Source of the DNA: JBBQKI01 sp038326725
GTDB taxonomy: Bacteria; Bacteroidota; Bacteroidia; Flavobacteriales; Flavobacteriaceae
NCBI GenBank assembly: GCA_038326725.1
Contig: JBBQKI010000002.1
Coordinates: 48,193 to 112,192 of the forward strand
Length of the DNA stretch: 64,000 nucleotides
Direction of reading: 5' to 3'
Shown: positions 1 to 8,043 of the stretch, in pieces
Position numbering within the stretch: position 1 is the stretch's first letter
Layout: each line of letters starts with the position of its first letter
Translations under genes and position numbers: made by a program
Notes under the pieces: model-generated
Databases searched by the model: none
Seen by the model: the letters and a program-made list of their open reading frames with translations, nothing else
What the model was told of the DNA's origin: nothing

Positions 1-526
1 GTACTTGAAAAATTCCCATGCCGCCCGGTTTTAAAACGCGATAGAGTTCATTCATGGCTTTCGTATCGTCGGGGATGTGCTCCAAAACATGGTTACAAAA
101 AATATAATCAAATTCATCGTTTTCAAAAGGCAGTTCACAAATATCCGCTTTTACATCTGCCAGCGGTGAATTTAAATCGGTGGTTATATAGTCCAAATGT
201 TCCATTCTTTTGAAGCGGTCATAAAAAGCTTGTTCCGGCGCAAAGTGAAGCACTTTGGAAGGTTTGGAAAAGAAATTGGTCTCGTTTTGAAGGTACAGCC
301 AAAACAATCGGTGCCGTTCCAAAGACAAAGTCCCGGGGGCAAGCACGTTTTCCCTGGTTTTTTCATAACCATAAGGCAAAAATTTCTTGAACGATTTCCC
401 GTCTATGGGGTCCGTATAATTATTTCCTTTTAAATAAGCGGCCAAAATTGGGCGAGCCAAATAACTTAAACGGATTAGCAACGGGCGGGGGAAAAGATTA
501 AGGAAAAATTTAAAGGTTTTTTGCAT
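1..526 (-). CDS. SAM-dependent class I methyltransferase, C-terminus cut by window edge
   Basis: This open frame starts at ATG 526 and runs off the left edge, so only about 175 residues are visible. The N-terminal part is basic and hydrophobic. The second half carries a methyltransferase fold: a strand with VLHFAPE as motif I, YITTDLNSP, then DICELPFENDEFDYIFCNHVLEH and LYRVLKPGG, which match motifs II to IV of the Methyltransf_11 type. The substrate cannot be inferred. The start lies three bases after the map stop codon, so the gene is probably co-transcribed with map. Confidence 0.8.
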   Translation of the reverse strand, partial: MQKTFKFFLNLFPRPLLIRLSYLARPILAAYLKGNNYTDPIDGKSFKKFLPYGYEKTRENVLAPGTLSLERHRLFWLYLQNETNFFSKPSKVLHFAPEQAFYDRFKRMEHLDYITTDLNSPLADVKADICELPFENDEFDYIFCNHVLEHIPDDTKAMNELYRVLKPGGMGIFQV

Positions 527-529
527 CGG

Positions 530-1348
530 TTATAATACAAATTCCTTTTGCCGAAATTCATTTTCTTCATTGGAAGTAATTCCCAATGCCTCGTAAACAT
601 AAGCAAAAGTGGAAAGCAGTTCGGGTTTTCCATTTATCAGCGCGATGTTATGCTCAAAATGCGCACTGGGTTTTGCGTCCAAAGTTACCACGGTCCAGCC
701 GTCCTTTAACTGTTTTACTTTGTGCGTCCCCATATTGATCATGGGCTCGATGGCTACAGTCATTCCTTCGATGAATTTTTTGCCGTGGCCACGCTTTCCA
801 TAGTTCGGCATTTCGGGGTCTTCATGCATTTTGCGTCCCAACCCGTGTCCCACAAGTTCGCGGACCACACTGTATCCGTGGGCTTCGCAGAAATTTTGAA
901 TGGCAAACCCAACATCACCCACACGATTGCCGTTCTTAAATTCGCGAATTCCCAAATACAGGGATTCTTTGGTAATTTGAAGCAGTTTTTTTATTTCTGA
1001 GGAAACTTCACCAACCTCAAACGTATAGGCGTGGTCGCCATAAAATTCGTTTTTTATTGCGCCACAATCGATGGCAACAATGTCCCCATCTTTTAGCAAA
1101 GTATCGTTTGGAAGCCCGTGCACAACCGCTTCGTTCACGCTCGTCAATAGGGTGGAAGGACAATTGTACAATCCCAAAAAACCCGGAATGGCATCCTCTT
1201 CCCGAATGAAATCCTCGGCAAGCTTGTTTAAATATAAAGTGGAAACGCCAGGTTTGACTTCCTTTGCCAGCATCCCTAGGGTTTTGGAAACCACAAGGGC
1301 ACTTTCCCTCATCAGTTCAATCTCTTCGTTTGTTTTGGAAATAATCAT
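530..1348 (-). CDS. map: Type I methionyl aminopeptidase
   Basis: This enzyme removes the initiator methionine from nascent proteins in the cytoplasm. The 272-residue protein shows the pita-bread metallopeptidase signature, with H77 in VVHGLP, D94 in AIDCG, D105 in YGDH, H168 in GHGLG, E201 in IEPM and E232 in FEHN. These positions match the five metal ligands and the catalytic histidine of the family. It lacks the N-terminal zinc-finger extension of eukaryotic enzymes and has normal bacterial length. It is followed three bases later by a methyltransferase gene and preceded by a HAD phosphatase gene on the same strand. Confidence 0.96.
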   Translation of the reverse strand: MIISKTNEEIELMRESALVVSKTLGMLAKEVKPGVSTLYLNKLAEDFIREEDAIPGFLGLYNCPSTLLTSVNEAVVHGLPNDTLLKDGDIVAIDCGAIKNEFYGDHAYTFEVGEVSSEIKKLLQITKESLYLGIREFKNGNRVGDVGFAIQNFCEAHGYSVVRELVGHGLGRKMHEDPEMPNYGKRGHGKKFIEGMTVAIEPMINMGTHKVKQLKDGWTVVTLDAKPSAHFEHNIALINGKPELLSTFAYVYEALGITSNEENEFRQKEFVL

Positions 1349-1357
1349 TATTGAATT

Positions 1358-1762
1358 TTAAAATGGAAACCATTTCTTTTTTGACTTTTTTGAAACTGAA
1401 GGTGGAATTTCGGCACCAATCAATTGCTGATAAATTTCGCCCCAACCTACCAAACCGCCAATATTCCGGTCATCAATAAAATAATCGGCGTTTATTTTGC
1501 GGCTGTAGTTCCCATCAAATTCCTCTTCCGGAAAACTTTTGTTGACACTGTAAAAAACCACTCCGTTTTCTTTACAGAAATTAACTGCTTCGTCTAAGTA
1601 TTTTCCATTTCGATAGGTCCAAAGGATAAGCCGATGGCCCTTCTTTTGAAGTTCCTTCAATGTTTCAAATGCGAAAATAACGGGCTTGCCAATTTTAGGA
1701 TATTCATCCTCAACAATAGTTCCATCAAAATCAATCGCAATAGTGTAAGTTGCCGTAATCAT
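1358..1762 (-). CDS. HAD-superfamily hydrolase, BT0820-like small phosphatase
   Basis: A compact 134-residue HAD protein. Motif I is IAIDFDGTI with the nucleophile Asp near residue 10, motif II lies in ILWTYRNG, and the acidic motif IV is FIDDRN. No cap domain is present. This architecture resembles Bacteroides BT0820-type phosphatases; the true substrate is unknown. I chose ATG 1762 because the longer frame begins with a TTG at 1774 that adds only four residues. It ends ten bases before the map start, so the two probably form one transcript. Confidence 0.8.
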   Translation of the reverse strand: MITATYTIAIDFDGTIVEDEYPKIGKPVIFAFETLKELQKKGHRLILWTYRNGKYLDEAVNFCKENGVVFYSVNKSFPEEEFDGNYSRKINADYFIDDRNIGGLVGWGEIYQQLIGAEIPPSVSKKSKKKWFPF

Positions 1763-1812
1763 ATTATTTTTCAAAGCGCAAAATTACGAAGAAATATAGC
1801 GTTGCTAAAGAT

Positions 1813-2397
1813 TTAATCTTCGTAAGTGTGCTTATAATCTGCCCCACTTAAGATAGCAACCATATCCTTTTCCAATGATTCCACCGTGGATTCCACGATG
1901 CGGCCCATTTCTTTCCCTTCGCGGGAAAAAATTATGGTGGGAACATACTCGATATTTTGCCCTGCCTCATAATTTTGGGGGGTATCTTTTTCTTCCGAAA
2001 CGGCGATGATTGTGAGCTGTGATTCATTAAAATCAGTGGCTTCCAAAATGCTATATAAATGTGGGATTTCCCTTTGGCTGTCCTCGCACCAAGTTCCCAT
2101 AAATACTTTTATGTCAACATTTTTAAGCAATGGTTTCAGTTTTTCGATGGTTTTGGGATCTGAATTATAATTTTTAAAACCCTCCGCGAACCAAATCCTG
2201 AAAGGGTCTTGCAGGAGCCCTTCCTTATTGGCTTTTCCCAATAGCATGATGGATTCTTCGTAAGCCACCGTATCGTTTATTTTTTCTGAATTTTTTTCGG
2301 AAATCATTTCTGTTGAATTTTTTTCGGTTTTTTTATTTTTTGCACAACTGTAGCCAATCAAAATAAATATTGAAAGAAGGAAAAGCATTTTTTTCAT
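1813..2397 (-). CDS. Thioredoxin-fold lipoprotein
   Basis: The 194-residue protein begins with a lipoprotein signal, ending in the lipobox IGYSC at Cys18, followed by a charged Lys/Glu-rich linker to about residue 50. The C-terminal half looks like a thioredoxin fold: VKVFMGTWCEDSQREIPHL, then LTIIAVSEEKDTP and the cis-Pro strand YVPTIIFSREGKEMGRI. The redox site reads WCEDS, so only the first cysteine of CxxC is present. A classical disulfide cycle is therefore unlikely. It may be a single-cysteine redox or structural protein at the periplasmic face of a membrane. It follows gpmI on the same strand by six bases. Confidence 0.75.
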   Translation of the reverse strand: MKKMLFLLSIFILIGYSCAKNKKTEKNSTEMISEKNSEKINDTVAYEESIMLLGKANKEGLLQDPFRIWFAEGFKNYNSDPKTIEKLKPLLKNVDIKVFMGTWCEDSQREIPHLYSILEATDFNESQLTIIAVSEEKDTPQNYEAGQNIEYVPTIIFSREGKEMGRIVESTVESLEKDMVAILSGADYKHTYED

Positions 2398-2403
2398 AAA
2401 AAT

Positions 2404-3924
2404 TTATTTTAAAATTAAAGATTCCCGGTTCATTGCTGCCGGTTTTTCAATTCCTATCAAATGTAAGATTGTTGGGGCAATATCCGCCAAAATCCCATTT
2501 TTAACAGATTTTATTTCTTTGTCCACAATAATAATTGGAACGGGATTGGTGGTGTGCGCGGTGTTTGGGGAACCGTTGGCGTTCCGCATTGTTTCGCAAT
2601 TGCCGTGATCCGCCAAAACTATCGTAGCATATCCATTTTCCAAAGCAACCTCCACGATTGTTTTGGTACAACTATCCACAGTTTCGCAGGCTTTTATGGC
2701 GGCTTCGAAAACCCCGGTGTGGCCCACCATATCAGGATTTGCAAAATTCAAGCAAATAAAATCGGCTGTTTTTCCATGAAGCTCGGGGATTATTTTATCC
2801 CTTATTTCATAGGCGCTCATTGCGGGGTGCAGGTCATAGGTAGCAACTGTGGGCGAGGGGCAGAGAATCCTTTTCTCTCCTTGAAAAGGAATTTCGCGAC
2901 CCCCGGAAAAAAAGAAGGTAACGTGCGGGTATTTTTCGGTTTCTGCAATGCGTATTTGTTTTTTTCCGTGCTTTTCCAACACTTCCCCCAAAGTATCGCG
3001 CAGATTTTCTTTGTTGTAAACTACCGAAATATTTTTAAATGAATCGTCGTAATTGGTAAGGGTTATAAAATTCAGCTTCAGGGTTTTCATTCCGAAAGCT
3101 TCATAATCCTGTTGGGTCAAAACCTCGGTGAGCTGCCTTCCACGATCGGTACGGAAATTGAAGAAAATCAAGATGTCATCTTCTTCAATTACGGCCACCG
3201 GCTTATTGTTTTCAATCAAAACGATGGGTTCTATAAATTCATCGGTGATGCCGTTTTTATAGCTTTCGATTATACTTTTTAAAGCATTATCGGATGGTTT
3301 TCCTTCCCCAAAAACCAAAAGATCGTAGGCTTTTTTTACCCGTTCCCAACGTTTGTCGCGATCCATAGCATAATACCTGCCAATTATAGAGGCAAGTTTC
3401 CCGGTTGTTTTTTTCATGTGGTTTTGGAGTTCTTCAACAAAGCCCAGCCCGGATTTTGGGTCCACATCGCGCCCATCGGTAAAGGCGTGCACAAAAACGT
3501 TCGAAAGACCTTCTTGAGCCGCGGCCGTTAGCAAGCCTTTTAAATGATCTATGTGCGAATGCACTCCGCCATTGGAAAGCAAACCAATAAAATGGATTTT
3601 TTTATTGGTGGATTTTGCCAAGGTAAATGCTTTTTGCAATACAGGCTCGCTTTGAAAAGTGTTTTTTTGAACAGCCAAATTGATTTTTGCCAAATCCTGA
3701 TATACAATCCTCCCGGCGCCCAGGTTCATGTGGCCCACTTCGCTATTCCCCATTTGGCCGTCCGGCAGGCCCACGTTCATGCCGTGGGTGAGCAATTGAG
3801 CGTTCGGGTATTTAGAATATAAGGAATCAATAAAAGGGGTTTGGGCCTGAGTAATGGCCGAAACCGCAGGGTCTTGGGTAATTCCCCAGCCGTCCAAAAT
3901 CAATAACAGCACTTTTTTGTTCAT
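2404..3924 (-). CDS. gpmI: 2,3-bisphosphoglycerate-independent phosphoglycerate mutase
   Basis: This enzyme converts 3-phosphoglycerate to 2-phosphoglycerate in glycolysis using two manganese ions. The 506-residue protein has LILDGWG (metal Asp11), the phosphoserine loop GQMGNSEVGH with catalytic Ser61, GRYYAMDRDKRWERV for substrate binding, and the C-terminal metal motif LADHGNCE with HTTNPVP. A longer frame begins at 3972, but those 16 extra residues are encoded by a palindromic repeat. A -7 box TACCTTTG lies at 3929-3936, four bases before ATG 3924, which fixes the shorter start and suggests a leaderless transcript. Confidence 0.96.
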   Translation of the reverse strand: MNKKVLLLILDGWGITQDPAVSAITQAQTPFIDSLYSKYPNAQLLTHGMNVGLPDGQMGNSEVGHMNLGAGRIVYQDLAKINLAVQKNTFQSEPVLQKAFTLAKSTNKKIHFIGLLSNGGVHSHIDHLKGLLTAAAQEGLSNVFVHAFTDGRDVDPKSGLGFVEELQNHMKKTTGKLASIIGRYYAMDRDKRWERVKKAYDLLVFGEGKPSDNALKSIIESYKNGITDEFIEPIVLIENNKPVAVIEEDDILIFFNFRTDRGRQLTEVLTQQDYEAFGMKTLKLNFITLTNYDDSFKNISVVYNKENLRDTLGEVLEKHGKKQIRIAETEKYPHVTFFFSGGREIPFQGEKRILCPSPTVATYDLHPAMSAYEIRDKIIPELHGKTADFICLNFANPDMVGHTGVFEAAIKACETVDSCTKTIVEVALENGYATIVLADHGNCETMRNANGSPNTAHTTNPVPIIIVDKEIKSVKNGILADIAPTILHLIGIEKPAAMNRESLILK

Positions 3925-3928
3925 GGGG

Positions 3929-3936
3929 CAAAGGTA
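3929..3936 (-). promoter_or_regulatory. gpmI promoter -7 box TACCTTTG
   Basis: The minus strand reads TACCTTTG, a perfect match to the Bacteroidota -7 consensus TAnnTTTG. It ends four bases before the gpmI ATG, so transcription should begin at or next to the start codon. No clear -33 TTG is visible at the usual distance. Confidence 0.6.
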
Positions 3937-3955
3937 GTATTTTGTTGAGAGGTAA

Positions 3956-3990
3956 CATCCCTCCCCAGCCATACCTTCAAAAGGGAGGGT
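3956..3990. repeat. Palindromic repeat with CCCTCCC arms
   Basis: An inverted repeat with CCCTCCC arms near 3959 and GGGAGGG near 3982 sits between the M48 gene and gpmI. On the minus strand it follows the M48 stop codon, so it could act as a weak terminator. It resembles the pyrimidine-rich palindromes scattered in flavobacterial intergenic DNA. Confidence 0.5.
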
Positions 3991-4016
3991 GTTTTTTCAG
4001 CAATTCGTAATCAAAA

Positions 4017-4781
4017 TCAATTTCCCCCATATTCTTCAATAGATTCCTTTATACGCTCTATCCGGTTATCGGGATCGGGGTGGGTGCTTTGAAATTCCGG
4101 GGCCCGGCCCGGCCCAGAAGCGGCTTTTAAAATTTCCATTACTTGTATCATTTCATTGGGATCATATCCGGCTTCTATCATAAATTTCACGCCTAAATCA
4201 TCGCTTTCCAATTCATCATCCCGGCCATTTGTTAATAATGTGTTCTGCCCAATGCCCGCTACCAAGCCACCGGCATCGGCACCCACCGAGGCGCCCGTGG
4301 CCAAGGTTTGCCAAAACTCGCTGTCCGCAATCCGCTCGGCAGAATGACGGCCCAGTACATGACCTATTTCGTGGCCTAAAATCCCCGCCAATTGATCTTC
4401 ATTTTGAAGTCTGGAATACAGCGCATAAGTTATAAAAACCTGCCCGCCAGGTAGTGCAAAAGCATTCACTGTTTCTGGGTCTGCAAGCAAATAGAAATCG
4501 TATTCATAGGGAGTTTCCTTTGCAACGCTGCTGGCCACCAACAGTTCGCCTACCCTATCAACAGTGGCTTGAAGGGTGGGATCGGGGTGCAGGCCGCCGT
4601 ATTCCTGAGCCATTTGAGGTGCGGTTTGCAGACCAATGGCAATCTCCTCGTCCGTGGACATTGAAATTGATTGGGATTTTCCGGTATATGGATTTTCTTC
4701 GGTGTTCGAACATTTATTGAAAAAAGCGAAGCCCACAATGGCCAAGCCTATCACAATCCTAAGCATCCAACTTTTTCTCAT
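4017..4781 (-). CDS. M48-family metallopeptidase, membrane-anchored
   Basis: A zinc protease of the M48 (Ste24/HtpX/BepA-like) family, 254 residues. A hydrophobic segment at about residues 8-21 ends in FFNKCSN; the cysteine could be lipidated, but the lipobox is atypical. The zinc site is HEIGH at residues 137-141 with the third ligand Glu192 in ESDDLG, and the C-terminus carries the STHPDPDNRI motif typical of periplasmic members. It has no multi-span domain and no TPR repeats. It likely processes envelope proteins. The gene is 18 bases downstream of an M15 peptidase gene and is probably co-transcribed with it. Confidence 0.88.
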   Translation of the reverse strand: MRKSWMLRIVIGLAIVGFAFFNKCSNTEENPYTGKSQSISMSTDEEIAIGLQTAPQMAQEYGGLHPDPTLQATVDRVGELLVASSVAKETPYEYDFYLLADPETVNAFALPGGQVFITYALYSRLQNEDQLAGILGHEIGHVLGRHSAERIADSEFWQTLATGASVGADAGGLVAGIGQNTLLTNGRDDELESDDLGVKFMIEAGYDPNEMIQVMEILKAASGPGRAPEFQSTHPDPDNRIERIKESIEEYGGN

Positions 4782-4800
4782 AATTTCCGGGTTTTAATTT

Positions 4801-5538
4801 TTAAAGCAATTTTGGATTAATGTCCAAAATGTTTTCGTTCATATATTTTGAAAGGAAGGTATCCGAAAAATGAGCGTGCCCTTTTATTTTTTCTTGGGAA
4901 AGCATTTGTTTAAGATTAATTTCTTCCCGGTATGCTTTCAACATTGGAACTGAAACCGGGGAATAACTGAAATGCCAAGGTTCATATTTAAAACCTTTGC
5001 GGTTGCCGTTATTGGTGTAAACTTCGTAAAAACCAAAACTTTCCGAATGCTCATTGAGCCAGTCTTTTAATTTGCAAAATGGGCCTTTGCCATGAAAATT
5101 TTCTGGCTCCAAAACACTATTCGGTTGCGGGGCGTTGGCATCAATAATGTCGATATCCGTGCCCCAATGATGGCGGGAAGTGCCTGGAATTGTGGAATAT
5201 TCTATTATTTTGTTAATGGCCTTGGCGGGCGATAGACCTTCCTTTGTGAATTTTTGGTATTTTCCCTCAAAAATTTGTTTCTGCCTTTCAAAACCGCGGT
5301 GGGCAGAAACCACTTGAATGTTGATATTTTCTCTGGCAGCCTCCGTTTTCATTTTTGTAAATGAACCGAAAGTTTCTTTTTCCATTTTAAAACCCGACCC
5401 CAAAAAATCTTGATTGCCCTTGCCGATGAGCTGATCTCGGGTGTACGTTTGCTGCAGGGAACCAAATGAAATATGAGGAAAAATGGCAATGCCCATTCCC
5501 ACTAGGGTAGTAGTTTTTATAAAATTTTTACGGTTCAT
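4801..5538 (-). CDS. M15-family D-Ala-D-Ala carboxypeptidase (VanY-like)
   Basis: A probable periplasmic peptidoglycan carboxypeptidase of 245 residues. Residues 1-26 form a signal peptide. The M15 zinc motifs are visible: SRHHWGTDIDI with the His and Asp ligands near residues 123-130, and EPWHFSY with Glu186 and His189. The order and spacing fit VanY/DacY-type enzymes. It lies between pepE and the M48 protease gene, all on the minus strand, making a run of three peptidase genes. Substrate preference (peptidoglycan stem peptides versus free dipeptides) cannot be read from sequence alone. Confidence 0.87.
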   Translation of the reverse strand: MNRKNFIKTTTLVGMGIAIFPHISFGSLQQTYTRDQLIGKGNQDFLGSGFKMEKETFGSFTKMKTEAARENINIQVVSAHRGFERQKQIFEGKYQKFTKEGLSPAKAINKIIEYSTIPGTSRHHWGTDIDIIDANAPQPNSVLEPENFHGKGPFCKLKDWLNEHSESFGFYEVYTNNGNRKGFKYEPWHFSYSPVSVPMLKAYREEINLKQMLSQEKIKGHAHFSDTFLSKYMNENILDINPKLL

Positions 5539-5587
5539 TTTTTAAATTTAATTGTCTCTAAAAATACTCTTTTTTAAATCTAATTTA

Positions 5588-5625
5588 AGACCTCACAAGC
5601 TTTTAAAACTAGTGAGGTTTGCCAA
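5588..5625. repeat. Palindromic repeat ACCTCAC...GTGAGGT overlapping the pepE stop
   Basis: The arms ACCTCAC and GTGAGGT flank an inner near-palindrome AGCTTTTAAAACT. The pepE stop codon TGA and its last seven or so codons lie inside the element. On the minus strand it could fold as a hairpin and terminate or stabilise the pepE transcript. Elements of this form are common between flavobacterial genes. Confidence 0.6.
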
Positions 5626-6297
5626 CTCATAAGCTTCTTTACCTTGTTCAAAAACACGGGCGGCTATTCCCCCTTTTAAAACTATATTTTCACCCTTTAC
5701 CCGAAGCCAACTTCCTTCGCGCAAACCCACTACAGGAATATTGCTTTGGGTATGAAATTCCCGGATACGGGTTTCGCGGGTTTCGCCCATGTGATTGCTG
5801 TTTAAATCTGGGTCCAAAAAATGGGGGTTGAGGTTAAAAGGAATTACCCCCAAAGTTTTAAATGAAGGCGGGTAAACTATGGGCATATCGTTGGTAGTCT
5901 GCATTGTGGGCCCGCAAATATTGCTGCCCGCGCTTGTTCCCAAATAAGGAACCCCTTTGAAAATGATTTCGCGAAGGGTTTGTATTACATTATATTTATA
6001 CAATTGTGAAACCAAAACGAAGGTATTGCCGCCGCCGGTAAAAATTCCTTTTGCATTTTGCAAAGCGTTTTCAGGATTTTCAAAGGTGTGCAACCCTATA
6101 ATTTTTTTGCCTATTTTCCGAAATGCTTCGGCAACTTTTCCGGTATAAACATCGTGGGAAATACCGCCGGGCCTAGCGTAGGGGATAAAAATGATTTCTT
6201 CAATTCCTGAAAATAATCCATCGATTTCTTCTTTTAAATAATCGAGATATTCTCCGTTATAAATCACGGAGCTACTGGCGATAATCAGGTTTTTCAT
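5593..6297 (-). CDS. pepE: Dipeptidase E, S51-family alpha-aspartyl dipeptidase
   Basis: A cytoplasmic serine peptidase that hydrolyses N-terminal aspartyl dipeptides. The 234-residue length matches the family. The nucleophile elbow GTSAGSN has Ser122, the glycine-rich segment IFTGGGNTF forms the oxyanion region, and LNPHFLDPD supplies the conserved histidine. The C-terminal residues are encoded inside a palindromic repeat, so they are probably a recent, non-essential extension. The gene is divergently placed from the plus-strand gene at 6421; the 123-base gap must hold both promoters, but I see no perfect -7 box there. Confidence 0.92.
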   Translation of the reverse strand: MKNLIIASSSVIYNGEYLDYLKEEIDGLFSGIEEIIFIPYARPGGISHDVYTGKVAEAFRKIGKKIIGLHTFENPENALQNAKGIFTGGGNTFVLVSQLYKYNVIQTLREIIFKGVPYLGTSAGSNICGPTMQTTNDMPIVYPPSFKTLGVIPFNLNPHFLDPDLNSNHMGETRETRIREFHTQSNIPVVGLREGSWLRVKGENIVLKGGIAARVFEQGKEAYELANLTSFKSL

Positions 6298-6420
6298 TTT
6301 TCGTGAAATGATTTTTATTAATATTTATTATCTATAAAAAGCTAACGACAACGGTAAAATTAACAATTAGCCCCCACACCTTTAGGATTTACAATGAAAA
6401 CAAAAACGTATTTTTAAAAA

Positions 6421-7233
6421 ATGGTAAGGAAACTACTTTTGGTGTTAACGGTTTTGATTCCCATCCTTGTTTCTTCACAAGATATTGACCGTGTTTTGAT
6501 AGACGGAAAAATAACCGCGCCAGCCCAGGAAGATTTGGAAGGCATAACCATTTATAACACCTCTTCGCAAAAAGGCACTGTTACCGATGTTTCGGGGGAA
6601 TTTAAGATTGAAGTGGGAGAGAACGACAGGTTGCTCATCACCGCATTGCAGTTCCAATCTTTTACAGTGGTTGTTGAAGAAGGGATTGTCAATACTCGGA
6701 CAATTATCATTTTTTTAAACCCAGCAATAAACCAATTGACGGAAGTGATTGTTCGGCCCTATGACCTTTCGGGAAATATACGAGTGGACGTAAACCGAAT
6801 AAAAACCTATGCCCCGCTGGAATTGGACCTGAGCTATGAAAACATGGAATTTGGATATGATTTTGTGCCCGATGCGCAAACCACCATTCGTGGGAACGCA
6901 GCGGAAGAAGCCTTGAACAGCAATGCCCTTAAAAATGGGATAAATTTTATTTCCATTCTTGGAGGGCTTGCCAGTTTGTTTATCCCAAAAACCACCTATA
7001 AATATGGGATTTCGGAAAGACAAGCCTTGACAACCAATTTGAAACAGCGGTTCAGCCCAGAATTTATCTCAAAAACTTTTGAAATTCCTGCCGAAAACGC
7101 ATTTGATTTTCTTTATTTTGTTGAAGAAAATGGGATAGAGCTACAGTTGCTGAAACCCGAAAACGAAATGCTTTTGATGGAAGTTTTGTTGCAGCAAAGT
7201 TTAATTTATAAACAGAAGCTTGAAGAAAAATAA
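6421..7233 (+). CDS. Carboxypeptidase-like regulatory-domain protein
   Basis: A 270-residue secreted or envelope protein with a signal peptide (residues 1-19, ending VSSQD). Residues 25-105 form a beta-sandwich of the carboxypeptidase regulatory-like type, with LIDGKI, GITIYNTSSQKGTVTDVSGEF and a TEVIVRPYDLSGNI strand. This module is also the N-terminal domain of many TonB-dependent receptors, but no barrel follows. The rest is a conserved flavobacterial region of unknown function. A paralogue overlaps its 3' end. It heads a plus-strand group with DUF6702 and an M1 peptidase. No specific activity can be assigned. Confidence 0.75.
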   Translation: MVRKLLLVLTVLIPILVSSQDIDRVLIDGKITAPAQEDLEGITIYNTSSQKGTVTDVSGEFKIEVGENDRLLITALQFQSFTVVVEEGIVNTRTIIIFLNPAINQLTEVIVRPYDLSGNIRVDVNRIKTYAPLELDLSYENMEFGYDFVPDAQTTIRGNAAEEALNSNALKNGINFISILGGLASLFIPKTTYKYGISERQALTTNLKQRFSPEFISKTFEIPAENAFDFLYFVEENGIELQLLKPENEMLLMEVLLQQSLIYKQKLEEK

Positions 7234-7990
7234 TCTACCTGTTTTTTTTGTGTTCTTTTTTGTAACCCTATTTTCAATGGGGCAAGAAGTGGTTTTGGCG
7301 GGTAGGATTATGAACTTGAGTGAAGTGGAGGGCATCCATGTTTTGAACAAATCTTCAGGTTTTAATACAGTTACTAGCGAGGGTGGAGAATTTTATATCA
7401 AAGCAAAATTGTTGGATACCCTTTTTTTTTCCTCCATAAAATATGTACCGGCAATAGTGGTTGTTTCAAAAGATATTTATACTACTCAAAAACTTTTATT
7501 GACCCTTGCAGATGAAAATCAACTTGAAGAAGTTTATTTATGGCCAAACTTAACCGGGAATATCGCAACCGATATAAAGAAAATAAAAATTGAAGAACAA
7601 ATCACTGCATCAGATTTGGGAATTCCAGCATTTGAGGGAATACCGGAAGAAAAAATTGTTCCAATAGTTCCCTATCTTGGAATCGCAAGTGCTGTAGATC
7701 TTGAAGCACTCTACAAACACCTCAGCGGTTATTATAAAACCCTCAAAACAAAACGGAAATGGGATAAGGAAAATACCTCGGTGTCAAGCATAATCAATTT
7801 TTACGGCCCTTTTTTTTTCGAAGAGGCCTATAAAATCCCTGAGGACAAATTGATTGATTTTTTACTTTTTTGTTCGGAAACCTCGGATCTTACAAAGAAT
7901 TTTAATAACGCAAACTATGCCAATGTTTTGGAAATTTTTCATGAAAAGGCACCTATCTATCTATCGAGGCGCTCCGAAAAAGGGGAATGA
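7220..7990 (+). CDS. Carboxypeptidase-like regulatory-domain protein, paralogue of the upstream gene
   Basis: This 256-residue protein has a signal peptide (about residues 1-22) and the same layout as its upstream neighbour: VLAGRIMN, HVLNKSSGFNTVTSEGGEF, then EEVYLWPNLTGNIATDIKKIK. Sequence identity is low, which suggests an old duplication. The frame begins with TTG at 7220 and overlaps the upstream gene by 14 bases, so translation is probably coupled. No ATG lies near enough to keep the signal peptide. Function is unknown. Confidence 0.7.
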   Translation: MKKNNLPVFFVFFFVTLFSMGQEVVLAGRIMNLSEVEGIHVLNKSSGFNTVTSEGGEFYIKAKLLDTLFFSSIKYVPAIVVVSKDIYTTQKLLLTLADENQLEEVYLWPNLTGNIATDIKKIKIEEQITASDLGIPAFEGIPEEKIVPIVPYLGIASAVDLEALYKHLSGYYKTLKTKRKWDKENTSVSSIINFYGPFFFEEAYKIPEDKLIDFLLFCSETSDLTKNFNNANYANVLEIFHEKAPIYLSRRSEKGE

Positions 7991-8043
7991 TTTATGTAAC
8001 ATTTTGAGTTTGAAAACGTCCAATCTTCTATTAAAATAAATAA

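Noticed and set aside
2097..2120. Thioredoxin CxxC active site in the lipoprotein gene
   Set aside because: Reads WCEDS, so only one cysteine; not a classical thioredoxin.
2554..3042. Long plus-strand frame antisense to gpmI
   Set aside because: It is fully inside gpmI, has no signature and follows the codon pattern of the true gene; a shadow frame.
6298..6420. Riboswitch in the divergent gap
   Set aside because: No conserved aptamer fold or terminator/antiterminator pair seen.
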